DNA from: Filosporella fistucella | Lineage: Eukaryota > Ascomycota > Leotiomycetes > Helotiales | Length of the DNA stretch: 64,000 nucleotides | Direction: 5' to 3' | Assembly: GCA_030077755.1 (NCBI GenBank) | Contig: JAQJZZ010000014.1 | Coordinates: forward strand, 1,054,001 to 1,118,000 | Shown here: positions 35,449 to 45,288 of the stretch, piece by piece | Numbering within the stretch: position 1 is the first letter of the stretch | How the letters are laid out: each line of letters opens with the position of its first letter | Position numbers and translations under genes: made by a program | The notes under the pieces: generated by a model | The model's input: the letters and a program-made list of their open reading frames with translations, nothing else | Databases searched by the model: none | Told to the model about the DNA's origin: nothing

Positions 35449-36856
35449 TCACAACTCCTTCTTCCCCACCGCAAGCTTCTTCTTCTCCTTGGCAGCTTTC
35501 TCCCTTCTCGTAATAATACCTTCAGCTCCAATCCCACCAAACACAAGTCCTACTCCCATCCACTGTTTACCACCTAGACGGTGCCCGAACCAGACAACGG
35601 AGAGGATCATGGTGAGCATTTTGCGGGTTACAGTTATAGTTACTAGGAGGAGGGAGGAAAATGTTGCGAGGGTGTAGACTGGGTATGTTAGTTAGTTTGT
35701 TTGAGAGGGAGGTTTTGGGAAAGGAGGGAAGGTGACTTACAGATGAATACCTGTCCGACAGCACCACAGATAGCGAAACCGAGGACATCATACCAGACGC
35801 CTGGGTGTCTTCTCATGAATCCCAAAGCAGCGGCAAATTCTCCTCCGCCTCCAGATGCAAGATCCATTCCTAGGTATTCTCCTATTCCGGTGTGTACCAG
35901 ATAAGGAGAGAGTGATAGGTATGAGAGAGTAAGTAAAGTGCTCATAATATTGTTTGCGCACATCATCTGGGGACCTTTGTATGGTTGAAATGTTTGGAAA
36001 ATGTAATCTTGAGTTGTGTTTGTGAGGCCATCGAAGAGGAGATTAATACCCAGGAGTAAGAGTCCCCACGCCCCATTTCTATCTGGATTTATAGCCGCTT
36101 TCGAAGGTTTGGAGTGGCCTTTAGAAGACCCAGCATGTAGAGTAAAAACAGCTACTCCAGACGTAACAGCCAAAACAACCAAGTATTTGTAAAGCGGGTA
36201 CCTCTTCTGGAACAGCGTGATGTGTAGGAACATGACCGGCAGCAATTTACATGATTTCGCCAGGATGAACGTTATGTAGTCGATGTGCGCCAGAGAGGCA
36301 TATCCAAATGGCGATGCGAGGGAAGATGTAACTGCGACTAGGAAGAGAGGAATGACGATCTTGCGATTGGGGAATATGGGCGCTGTGGAGCCGGATTTGG
36401 TATCGTAGTGGAGATAGAGATATCCTGTAAGAGCAGCAAAGAGTGACTGAACGGTATTAAGGAAGACTGGGAACTTGAACAATTCGGGAGATGTGGCAGA
36501 TCCATATGGTGTAGTCGTAAGTCTTTCTTGTAATAAAGCCCATGTAAGACTATCTCATGATTAGAATCTGGTCGGTATTTCCTTTCTTGAGAAAGTACTT
36601 ACAACGACCCGTATATCCCACCGACAGCAATGAAGAACTGCAACGCTCCAACATCCTTCTTAACCTCTGGCACAAAACTCTCAATAACAGCTCCATTCAA
36701 AGTCCCCTTCGCAGCCCCATTCTTCCTGTCCAAGTTCCTCGGACTACGACTCGGTGTCCCATTTCCATTCCCATTCGCAGTCGCATTATCAGCCTTGCTG
36801 AAATACTCGGACGACACCTCTCTCCTTAACGGAGTAGCCTGTTTCATTCTTGCCAT
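35449..36856 (-). CDS. HUT1: UDP-galactose transporter homologue, ER membrane
   Basis: Exons 36856-36603, 36549-35741 and 35678-35449 give 430 residues; the introns (53 and 62 nt) have CTAAT/ACTAAC branch sites. After ~60 cytosolic residues the first membrane span contains FFIAVGGIYGSFLTWALLQERL, assembled across intron 1. Family landmarks include ITFILAKSCKLLPVMFLH, DGLTNTTQDYIF and, across intron 2, GQVFIFYTLATFSSLL with TVTRKMLTMILSVVWFGH. About 8-10 hydrophobic spans fit the nucleotide-sugar transporter (SLC35B) family. The C-terminus ends KKEL, a di-lysine ER retrieval motif. Proposed role is moving UDP-sugar into the ER lumen; the exact substrate in fungi is debated. The start MARMKQATPL was chosen as the first in-frame ATG. 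Divergent from coactosin. Confidence 0.93.
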
Positions 36857-37326
36857 CTTCACAATCTTGAAATAAAAGAATGACGGATCGCAAACGCTGA
36901 AGGGAAAGAAAACGTATGTGCTTGATTACGAGGGGAAATGTGCCGGCGGAGCAGCGGTTCTTAAGAAGGCTGATCAATTGGTATCGAAAGCTGGCCACAA
37001 TTATTTAAAGTTAGGACCCTGGCGCTTGACTGCTTTGGGGCGGGAAGGGAGTGGGAAGAGAAGTGATTGGTGGACGGAAAGTAGGGGCCGCTGACTGATT
37101 GGAGGGCGATCTGATACGCACAGCTTGCGACTTTGAGGACTTCAGATATCTCACCTGCAGCAATTCCCATTCAATATTCCTCTTCTCTTTTGTCCCAGTC
37201 CTCAATCCTCGCCCACCTCATATTGACTCCCTCAGCCATCCATCAATTACCATCACCTCATCCAATTTCTCAATCTAAACCCTCACCTCATCCCACTTCC
37301 CTTCTACCTTAACCCCTCCAACCAAA
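36857..37326. promoter_or_regulatory. Divergent promoter between HUT1 and coactosin
   Basis: 470 bp separate the two start codons. The 120 bp before coactosin are C/A/T-rich with almost no G, a typical fungal 5' leader. No specific site is called. Confidence 0.5.
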
Positions 37327-37767
37327 ATGTCAGGCGCAGACTCGCCCGAAATCCTCTCCGCCTACGAAGCCGTCCGCTCCGACAAAGACGACACAAACTG
37401 GCTCATAATCTCCTACGCCTCAGCCGTAGGGGACAAGCTGCAGCTCTCCTCGACAGGCACAGGTGGCCTGTCAGAACTAGCCTCTAAACTCGACCCCTCA
37501 CAGGCGCAATACGCATACGTGCGCGTAGAATATGCGAACGATACCGAGAGCAAGAGGGTAAAGTTCGTAATGGTTATCTGGATTGGGGAGGGCACAAAGG
37601 TGATGCGGAAAGCGAGGGTTAGTATTGAGAGTGGGGCTGTCAAGAGGGTGTTGGGGCATCATAGTATACAGGTTGATGCGAGGGATAAGGGGGATTTGGA
37701 TGAGAAGGATATTGTGGTTAGGTTGAGGAAGGCGGGAGGTGCTGATTATAATGGGGGAAGAGGGTAG
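37327..37767 (+). CDS. Coactosin-like ADF-H actin-binding protein
   Basis: Single-exon gene of 146 residues, the usual size of coactosin. The ADF-H fold covers nearly the whole protein: NWLIISYASAVGDKLQL, YAYVRVEYANDTESKRVKFVMVIWIGE and the helix ARVSIESGAVKRVLGHHSIQVDAR. The KxxR/K surface used to bind F-actin is plausible at VMRKARVSI. Coactosins bind actin filament sides rather than sever them as cofilin does. The codon usage is GC-rich in the first half. Confidence is high for the family. Confidence 0.9.
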   Translation: MSGADSPEILSAYEAVRSDKDDTNWLIISYASAVGDKLQLSSTGTGGLSELASKLDPSQAQYAYVRVEYANDTESKRVKFVMVIWIGEGTKVMRKARVSIESGAVKRVLGHHSIQVDARDKGDLDEKDIVVRLRKAGGADYNGGRG

Positions 37768-38871
37768 GTTTGCGGTGGAATTGGGCGTTTGGAGGGTGGC
37801 TGGATTGAGCATTTTGGGGCGTAGGTGGATAGATATTTGGAGGTATAAGAGTGTTGAATTTATACCGTGTCTTGGTTTGAGGCATACAGAACAAAATTTT
37901 GGGGATCCTTTTCGTTTACATTGGAATATGAGTGTGATGATATTTCGACGTTTCTTTGCCGTTTGAGAGCCTGCCAAGGTCCAGTGCCAAGTACCTCATG
38001 GGTGCATCTGGAGGATATTACCCACGGAAGAGATCCCACTACCAGTAAATGGAAGTCCAAAAGTAGTGGTGGGTCGAGGCAACATAAAGTGGATGCAGTT
38101 TCCACGCTCTCAACCCCAATTCACATTGCGTGAAAGTCTGATTACTGCCTGGCATTTACCAATTGTTAGTCTTGTACACATCACTTATCCATCTCACTCA
38201 AAACTTCATGTGTTGATTCCTTATATTGTCTGGTCTACAACTAAATCCATCCACATACACTTCTTTGAAGATCGAGAGCTGTCGTTATGGTTCGTTTAGA
38301 CCAGGAAAGGAGCATAGGGCTATTTTGATTTGGGGGGGGGGGGGGGGTCGAGGGAGCGAGTTTGAAGACGAGGAAGTCGAGAAATCCAGGCGGATCTGGT
38401 AATGGTAGTAGGAGCAAAAAGCTGTGTTGATCGTGATTCGTGACTTTAAGAGAGAATTTGGTCATAGCCGCATGAATGACGAGATTAGGGCGATTCTCGT
38501 GCGTTCGAGGGAGGACGTCGGGTTGGCAAAGAATTTTCGAGGCAGGGTGTCGGCTGTCTCGAGTTGTTGAATGTCAAGACGAATCGTCTGTTATCGAGTA
38601 TCGAGGGGGGGACAATTGAAAAAGGCGCTACCTGAGTACACACCATCAAGTGCCGCTGATGACCGTAAAATTCGTAAAGTCCGTGTCGTTAAAAGAAATA
38701 AAGTGAAAAAGAGCCATGAAAGTGCTTTTTGTCGAAGAAAAAAATTAGGGAATCGTTGCAGACTTCCAAAGATCATCGCAGTATCAGCCTTGCGGCAAGT
38801 CAGATCTGGAAGAACCTTGAATCCTTGCCGCCGGAAAAGAAAGTTGATGAGAGTGAAAATTATGACGCTCG
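37768..38871. other. Convergent intergenic region with a G16 tract
   Basis: 1.1 kb between coactosin and the KH-gene stop. It contains a run of 16 G at 38332-38347. The 38571-38972 plus-strand frame overlaps the KH gene and has no motif. No gene called. Confidence 0.5.
38332..38347 (+). repeat. Homopolymer run of 16 G
   Basis: Sixteen consecutive G in an otherwise ordinary spacer. It could form a G-quadruplex; it is also a likely place for sequencing-length error. Confidence 0.7.
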
Positions 38872-40051
38872 TTAGTCCTGGGGATTTCCCTGACTACGGC
38901 GCATCTTCTCAGCCTCGAGGTTTTCATACAAAAGGTAGAGAGCCGTCTCATTTGCCTTTGCGCTACCCATGATGGTAAACATGCGCTCTCCAGTCTCATC
39001 ATGTGGTGCCTTTGCAATGCTGATTCTAGCACCAGATGTCTTTCGGATCTCGCTGATCTTGCTACCAGCTCTGCCAATGATACATCCCACCATGTCAGAA
39101 GGAATGCTGATATTTTGAGTCTGAAGTTCCTCTCCATTCTCATCATGAGTAGGAGGACCACGTTGAGCAGCATCTGAATCAGAACGTCGGTTGTATGACC
39201 GAGGTGCACCTTCGCTGAAATCGGCTCCGTTTCCAGTACGGGTAACACGCGCGTTATTATATTCCCTGCCATTGCCTCCTCCAATGCCTTGTCCCATACC
39301 TGGTCCACCACCTGGTTGAGTGCGTACAACAGGGTTGTACAGGACGGTTCCGGTACCCCGCTGCCAGTCATCGACCAAACACTTGCAAATCTCCCATACG
39401 GCCTTTTGAATTCCCTCGGGTCCACCTTGAACTTCGACAATCCGTTCGGTAGATTGAGGAAGCATCTCCTTTTGCGCAACCATGCGAACACCAGAGACAT
39501 CTTGGATATGCTTGATCTTGAGACCTTGACGGCCAATGATCGTACCCATTTGATTGTGTGAGATCAACAGTTTAATGGCTAGATAGATATTAAGTTTGGT
39601 TCCAATGGAATCTAAGCGGATGGGATTCGGAAGACTTACGATGGGTTCCATTGTTGGAAACAACTCCACCCATACCCATTTGTGGTGCGCCCTCAAGTAA
39701 AGCCTTGGCTACAATGGCATATGCTTTGGAAATCGCCTCGCAACCTCCAGCAATTGTCAAAACACGATCATGAACACCTTGAACGACCTTGCTAACACCG
39801 GCCTTTACTCCAGTCTCGTCACGGAGGTCAGCAACATTCTTGCCTCCCTTTCCAATGATAACACCGGCTTCCTTGGAAGAAACAATGGCGCGCAGAGTCA
39901 ACTGGGACTCGGCGTATTCCTCGTCAGTCTTAGGGAGTGGTTCACCATCTGGACCAAGACGCTCCTCACCACCGATATTGAGGTTGTTCATGCTGTCATT
40001 GAGATCATCTCCATTGGGTGCGCCATCGCGATTATCTTGTGCGGCAGCCAT
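38872..40051 (-). CDS. Triple KH-domain RNA-binding protein (Rnc1/PBP2 type)
   Basis: Exons 40051-39640 and 39578-38872, separated by a 61-nt GT-AG intron, give 372 residues. Three KH domains each keep a GxxG loop: IIGKGGKNV (~residue 70), IIGRQGLKI (~150) and IIGRAGSKI (~300). KH1 ends the first exon; the intron falls just before PIKLLISHNQMG, the start of KH2. A Gly/Asn/Arg-rich linker separates KH2 and KH3. The layout matches yeast Pbp2/Hek2 and fission yeast Rnc1, proteins that bind C/U-rich mRNA elements and affect stability and translation. The 5' region is unusually long, so an upstream noncoding exon is possible. Family call is secure; the precise orthologue is inferred. Confidence 0.9.
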
Positions 40052-42375
40052 GTTTAGGATATGCGTGTAGAGAGTATGACGGAGAGAAGAGTCTGACGAT
40101 TGATGTGTGACTGGAATGATCAGTCACAGTGCCTACATGTTATCTTTTGTTAGAAATTGTACTTTAAAGCGAACATCAATGCACAAAAGCAGATAGTGTG
40201 ATGTGAATCCAATTCGCCGTGTCAATGTAACAGGAGTATGCGCAGCTTACGGATTGGGAGAGTCTGGTCAGAGGCAGATCAGAAATGTTTGTAGTAGAAG
40301 TGGGGTTGAGGAATCGGATGTCGGAGGTGGAGGGGAACGCGATGTGAGATGCGCGGGAGATGGTAGATTAAAGAGGAGAAGAAACGAGGTTAAGGTAGGG
40401 TTAAGGTAAGGTGAGGTGGAGAGAGAGGAAGAGGTCGATGACGAATGAGTATCGTCAGCGAGGGAAGGAGGAGAGGAGGGACGAGTTCGGTCTTTGTGAG
40501 AATTGTAGAAAGGATGTAGGTGCAGAGGGAGGAGGAGAGGAAAAAGATTAAGAAGAAAGAGCTTTTTGATATAATTGCTGAGCTGCGGTAGACATGCGCT
40601 AAGCTCCCTTGGATCGCGGGGCATCAAAACACCACACAACCAGTTTGACTGAAGAGAGGATTTTTGGGAGCAACCGGGAGAATGATTGGATGAGTAAGCG
40701 AGGGACGATTGAATTTGGATTTTGAATGGGCGAGATGGAATGGGCAGTGGATGATGGCATTATTGGCAGGCCATTGGAAAGAAAAGGTGGATCTGGGTGG
40801 ATTTGAAGTCTTGGACTGTTTCCAGCTTGTACGTTGCAGTGAGCCACCCGACCCTTCTTTCTTTCACTACACAACACTACACTCCACTACCTAGGTACAG
40901 ACTCCCTCATACTGCGCTCATACCGCACTTATACTGCACTCATACTGCAAACCCAGGCTTCCTCTGCTACTTACCTCCCTACTCGTACTGCATCTACCTG
41001 CACAATCTTATTTCCCTTCCACTGGCTGCCTTGCCTATATACTTACCTGCCTACCTGCCCTAGATACTTACCTGCCTACCTTCCTACCTACCTACCTTCC
41101 TACCTGCCTACCTTCCTACCTGCCTACCTTCCTACCTGCCTACCTTCCTACCTGCCTACCTAACTACCTTCCTACCTACATACCTTACCAAGAACATCAC
41201 CTACCAGCAAAGCGACTCCAAGCTCTCTAACCAAACCAAAAACCCTCCAGACACCCTCCCCCTTCCAGACCACAGCTGCAACCCTCCACTTCCACCAGCC
41301 ATGCCACCCGTACCGAGTATGTATGTCTCTGACACCACGCTGACATTGGTTTACACTACATCTACCTATTGCCCGCCATCGGCTCCGTATCACTGGCATC
41401 TACGGACGTACTCTTGACTCCAACCAAGGCGAGTACCGACCATCCTCATACAGTACGGTACAGTACGGTACCACCGCACTCCTTCAACCTCCCTCGCTTC
41501 AACTCCACCACCACGACAACCACCACCTCTAAACCCAGCAACTCATCCAGCCATCTCGCATACCCTCACACCCCAAGAGAAAAAAAACGACCTCGCGCCT
41601 CATGCATGAGCTCTTGCATCTCCAATAGCACACCTCTTGCATCCCCGACTCAATCACCACCACGCATCTCAAAAACCCATGGTCCCTGCTGTCTAATTGG
41701 CTCTGCTCTCCCATTTTTTCAACCAACCACTCAACAAATCAATAATCCACACAGACAGACGGGATTGATCCGGATGAGGGGTAATTGCCCAGAAGAGGCT
41801 GCCCGAGCAAGGCAATACCTACTGATTTAACTCGGCATTGGTTTCTTCTCGTGTTTCACTAGATGTGTGGAGTATATCCACCTATCTCATGCTATGTCAT
41901 TGGGGAAAAAAACTGCGAAGGCTGGAGACTTTCACAAAAGAAATATATAGGCGTCACGTCGGCTAGGTAAGGGTCTGGATATCAGAATATGCCATCATTT
42001 ATTGGTGTCTTAGAATTGTTTCCTACGGATTTTGGGGACGCACAAATGCAGTCTGGTGCAGTCACTTCACTCATCTGCGCGTGGGATACTGCATGGATAT
42101 TCTGCAGTAGCCTCAGTGCTTCTGCCTCTCTCTGGCAATTCCCCATCCCCATGAGCCCTACCTGCCCACAGGCATAGGGCTTACATCTCTCTTCAGTCGC
42201 ACTCCGTTTGTCTTTCCCCCATTGCTGCTCGCGAATCGGCTACACTATGGTTTAGGAAATCATATATGATGCACATCATCCCTTCCTCGTGTGGGGTGAG
42301 GCCTGTATGAGGACAGATATGGTGGTGAGGGACAAAGTCACACACCATATGATGCTAATGAACGTTAAACCCCCA
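40052..42375. other. 2.3 kb intergenic region with tetranucleotide repeat
   Basis: Lies between the KH-gene start and the TBC-gene stop. A (CCTA/CCTG/CCTT)n array sits at 41036-41190. A plus-strand stretch at 41369-41830 is open but begins with TTG and is low complexity. A short ATG frame at 41300 (MPPVPSMYVSDTT..) stops within 40 codons. CAGTACGGTA occurs twice in tandem at about 41451-41470. No gene is supported. Confidence 0.5.
41036..41190 (+). repeat. CCTA-type tetranucleotide microsatellite
   Basis: About 150 bp of imperfect TACC/TGCC/TTCC tetramers (CTACCTGCCTACCTTC and variants), ending near 41190. A second, shorter imperfect repeat of CTCATACTGC-like units lies just upstream (about 40906-40950). 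Confidence 0.8.
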
Positions 42376-44858
42376 TTATTTGGTTCTACTACCCCTTATG
42401 GTCCCGAGATTGAAGGTATCTTCGTCGTCAACAAGAGAGGCTAGCTTGGCATTCGATGGCTTGGATTCTCCTCCGTCGTCTCCGAAGAGGAATCCTGCCT
42501 TCTCTCGTCCGGATCCTGACATAGCTTTCTTTCCAGACTTCTGGAAGGGTGACGAGGATTTAGGTGGTGATGAAGAGGACGGCGTGTCAGGCTCAAGCAT
42601 CCACGAGAAGCTTGACTGTGCAATAGTAGACCTAGTTGGTACTGGTGCTTTTGGCCTCGCTGACAATCCTCCTGATGGAGGGTCCGGCTTTGGCTCGGCC
42701 TTGGGTTGTATTACAATAGGAGTAGAGCTAGTTGAATTTTCTTGACTTGCAATATTGTCTGGAATCGGACTTGACTGCAGCGATTTTCGTTCCACTTTGA
42801 TCTTGCGGGCCCCTGAGTCGCGTGTTGGAGATGTAGCTGGTTCCGGCGTCATAACAGGTGGGGGTTGTGGGGTGTTGACGAATGCTGGAGGACTTTGGGA
42901 CTTGGGTGGCTCCTCTGGAAGAGGCATTGTTGAATCTTCCAAATAGACCTTCACGAACTCAACCTTGGCTATCGCAATGTCCATTGCCTTCACATAAGTT
43001 TCCTTGTCTCCGTCAGTTGAAGTTGAAGCGGCTCTGAGATCATTCATTGCTTGCTCAAGCATGCCTGCAAGCTGTATGTTCCGAGCATTCAAGGCTCCAA
43101 CGGAGGCTCTGGAAGTTGTGACTTGCTTGCCTTCATCGAGAGACCAGCGAGTGATGTCTGATGTTCTTCGACTCATTGAGTTATTTCTTGACGCTTGGAG
43201 TCCTTGCATATTTTTCTTGACTTCTCCAACCGCATCTCGAACGGCTTGATTGATACCCAGGCGTTCTCCTCTGTCAAATACTCCTTTGGCAGCACCTTGA
43301 AATAAAGCTTCAACCCCTCCCTGTCGCTGTAAAAATTGTGCTGGTGATGGAAGTGGTGATCTGTTTCTCGAAATGGGACGTCTTGGGCTGAGTGCTTGGC
43401 CGAGAGGAGTCGTCGGCCTTGACGAGGATAAAAATGTACGAGGTGTCTTCCCACTATACTTTTGAATAATCTTGATACCTCCAGCAGCGCTGAAATTATC
43501 GCGAAGGTAAATAGCGTCATCGACAAATGTTTTCGGTCCATCCGGTGATGTTGGGGCTGGGTACTTTAATAACAACATGAGTGCCATTGAATAATTGGAT
43601 TCGATCACTACAAACACTTAGAATCACGCCGTGCAGGAGATATACAACTTACATTGCCATCGTATCCTTAGAAGCATAGCTACGCAAACCATATCAACGA
43701 GATCTAAGCCCGGATCTTCTGCCAGCAGAATATCCCAAAGCTCTAATAAATCGTCAAATGGGAACTCTCTTCCAAAAAGAAGTCGAATCCAACGGCTGTG
43801 GGATAACATCAGTATGGATTCGGGAGGAAAAGGTTCTTTATTATGACGGAATTCTGACCTACATCAAAAAGATCTGAGGTAAAACCTCGATATCTGTGAG
43901 GTGCTTTGCAAGTTCTGGATCCAGACGAGCCAGGTAGACTTCATGGATTCTCTTGCTCCTCTCTACAATTGGCGATGCACCCGGAGGTGGAGATCCAGGC
44001 CCAGTTGATGCAGTTGTCTTTCGGTCCGGTTCTCCAAGTTCATAAAACGATTTGGCTGTTCGCATGACTAGGGACAGAAGCGTGAAAGCATCATGTTCAA
44101 TGAATGCCGAATCTAGAACTTCCTTCATCATAGAGTTTGGTTCTGAACCAGCCTCAACACCGGATACTATCTCCTTGAGAGCATCTTGCTCTACCACCCA
44201 TAAAATCGGCGCTAAGAGTTCATGCATCCCTTGACGGTAACCAACATCCTGATTGATCTTGCAGAAGATAAACAAAATGTCTAACAAAATTCTCTGGGTT
44301 TCAGGTTTTCGAAAGTAAGGCTCCTCTGGCATGCATCTTTCCACATCTTGGAATATTTCTGCTCGAATTTCTTCATCGTGTCGGAGGGTATTCCAGGGTG
44401 ACTGGACATTTTAGCACCTGTGATAGATGTATGGAAAAAGGAATACAAGCTCGTTTCACCTACATTTTTGTCATCGTCCAAGGGATCTAAAGTTGAAGCA
44501 AGTTCGTCTGGATTATCAAAAACTCGTAGCAAATGTGCCCGTAACGACGAGTATGCACTCCTAGAATCTTGAAGAACTCGTGACCATCCCGTGATATCTG
44601 TATCTTGAAAGAGCAGAAACGCCTTGAAATCGGGTTAGACAAGCCTTTTGAAATGATCCAACCCACTTGCCTTCCAACAAACAGAACGCAAACCAGCTAC
44701 ACAGGGACTTTCATCACCATCGGCTCTGACCGACTTCTTCAGAATATCGAGGCTGGCGGTATGACTCGTTGTGATTTGCCATCGTTGCCTTTGATAAAGT
44801 CAGCAAACCTCAGAATAAAGCCTATCAAGGTCTACCTCAAGTCTTCCAAAGACCTCAT
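42376..44858 (-). CDS. TBC-domain Rab GTPase-activating protein (TBC1D5-like)
   Basis: Six exons (44858-44836, 44788-44671, 44622-44464, 44401-43863, 43795-43653, 43607-42376) give 737 residues in consistent phase. The protein starts MRSLEDLRQRWQITTSHTAS, reaches LRSVCWKAFLLFQDTD, then SPWNTLRHDEEIRAEIFQDVER. Both catalytic fingers are present: IxxDxxR (I116..R122) and YxQ (Y155..Q157 in VGYRQGMHELL). The TBC domain ends RWIRLLFGREFPFDDLLELWDILL with VCVAMLLRIRWQLIESNYS. A ~370-residue Ser/Pro-rich tail follows. Relatives stimulate GTP hydrolysis on Rab7-type GTPases and regulate retromer/autophagy. Intron 2 (44670-44623) has a GCAAGT donor (GC-AG); introns 1 and 2 both end in AAG. The supporting frames are continuous only with these splices. 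Confidence 0.88.
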
Positions 44859-45288
44859 TACTTCTGTCGTTAGATTACAGTTATCGAAAACGAGGCTCTG
44901 TGATGTTCATCCCACATCACACTGCCCTGCTCCCAGATGGACCTCGCCTTAGCGCAGAAACACGAACCAATCCCATGACGGTTCAGCCTTACAGCCTTCG
45001 ACTTCCGAAATAACGTCAATTAATCTACATCATGGAGGATTCGACTCTTTGTCGTTCGCGGCTCGAGTTATTCATCTCTCCACATCATATTCACCGGCAG
45101 AAGTCTTGATACCCAGAAACAATCCGCGTAGTCATTCTTCGAGCCTTTTGCCTTCGGATTCGTCGGCGGCAGACAAAGAAAGCAATTCAGCTGAAAGCGG
45201 AAAATCCGCCACTGCAACTATTTTTAAATGTATCAAAACATAAAAAAGAGAAAAGCAGCATCTACTTGATATATTGAAATACTTCGCC
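44859..45288. promoter_or_regulatory. Divergent promoter between the TBC gene and the WGxF-motif gene
   Basis: 430 bp between start codons. No specific binding site is recognised. Confidence 0.45.

Noticed and set aside
41036..41190. CRISPR-like array
   Set aside because: It is a plain tetranucleotide microsatellite in a eukaryotic genome, without spacers.
41369..41830. 153-codon plus-strand frame
   Set aside because: Begins with TTG and is Thr/Ser/Pro low complexity next to a microsatellite; no domain.
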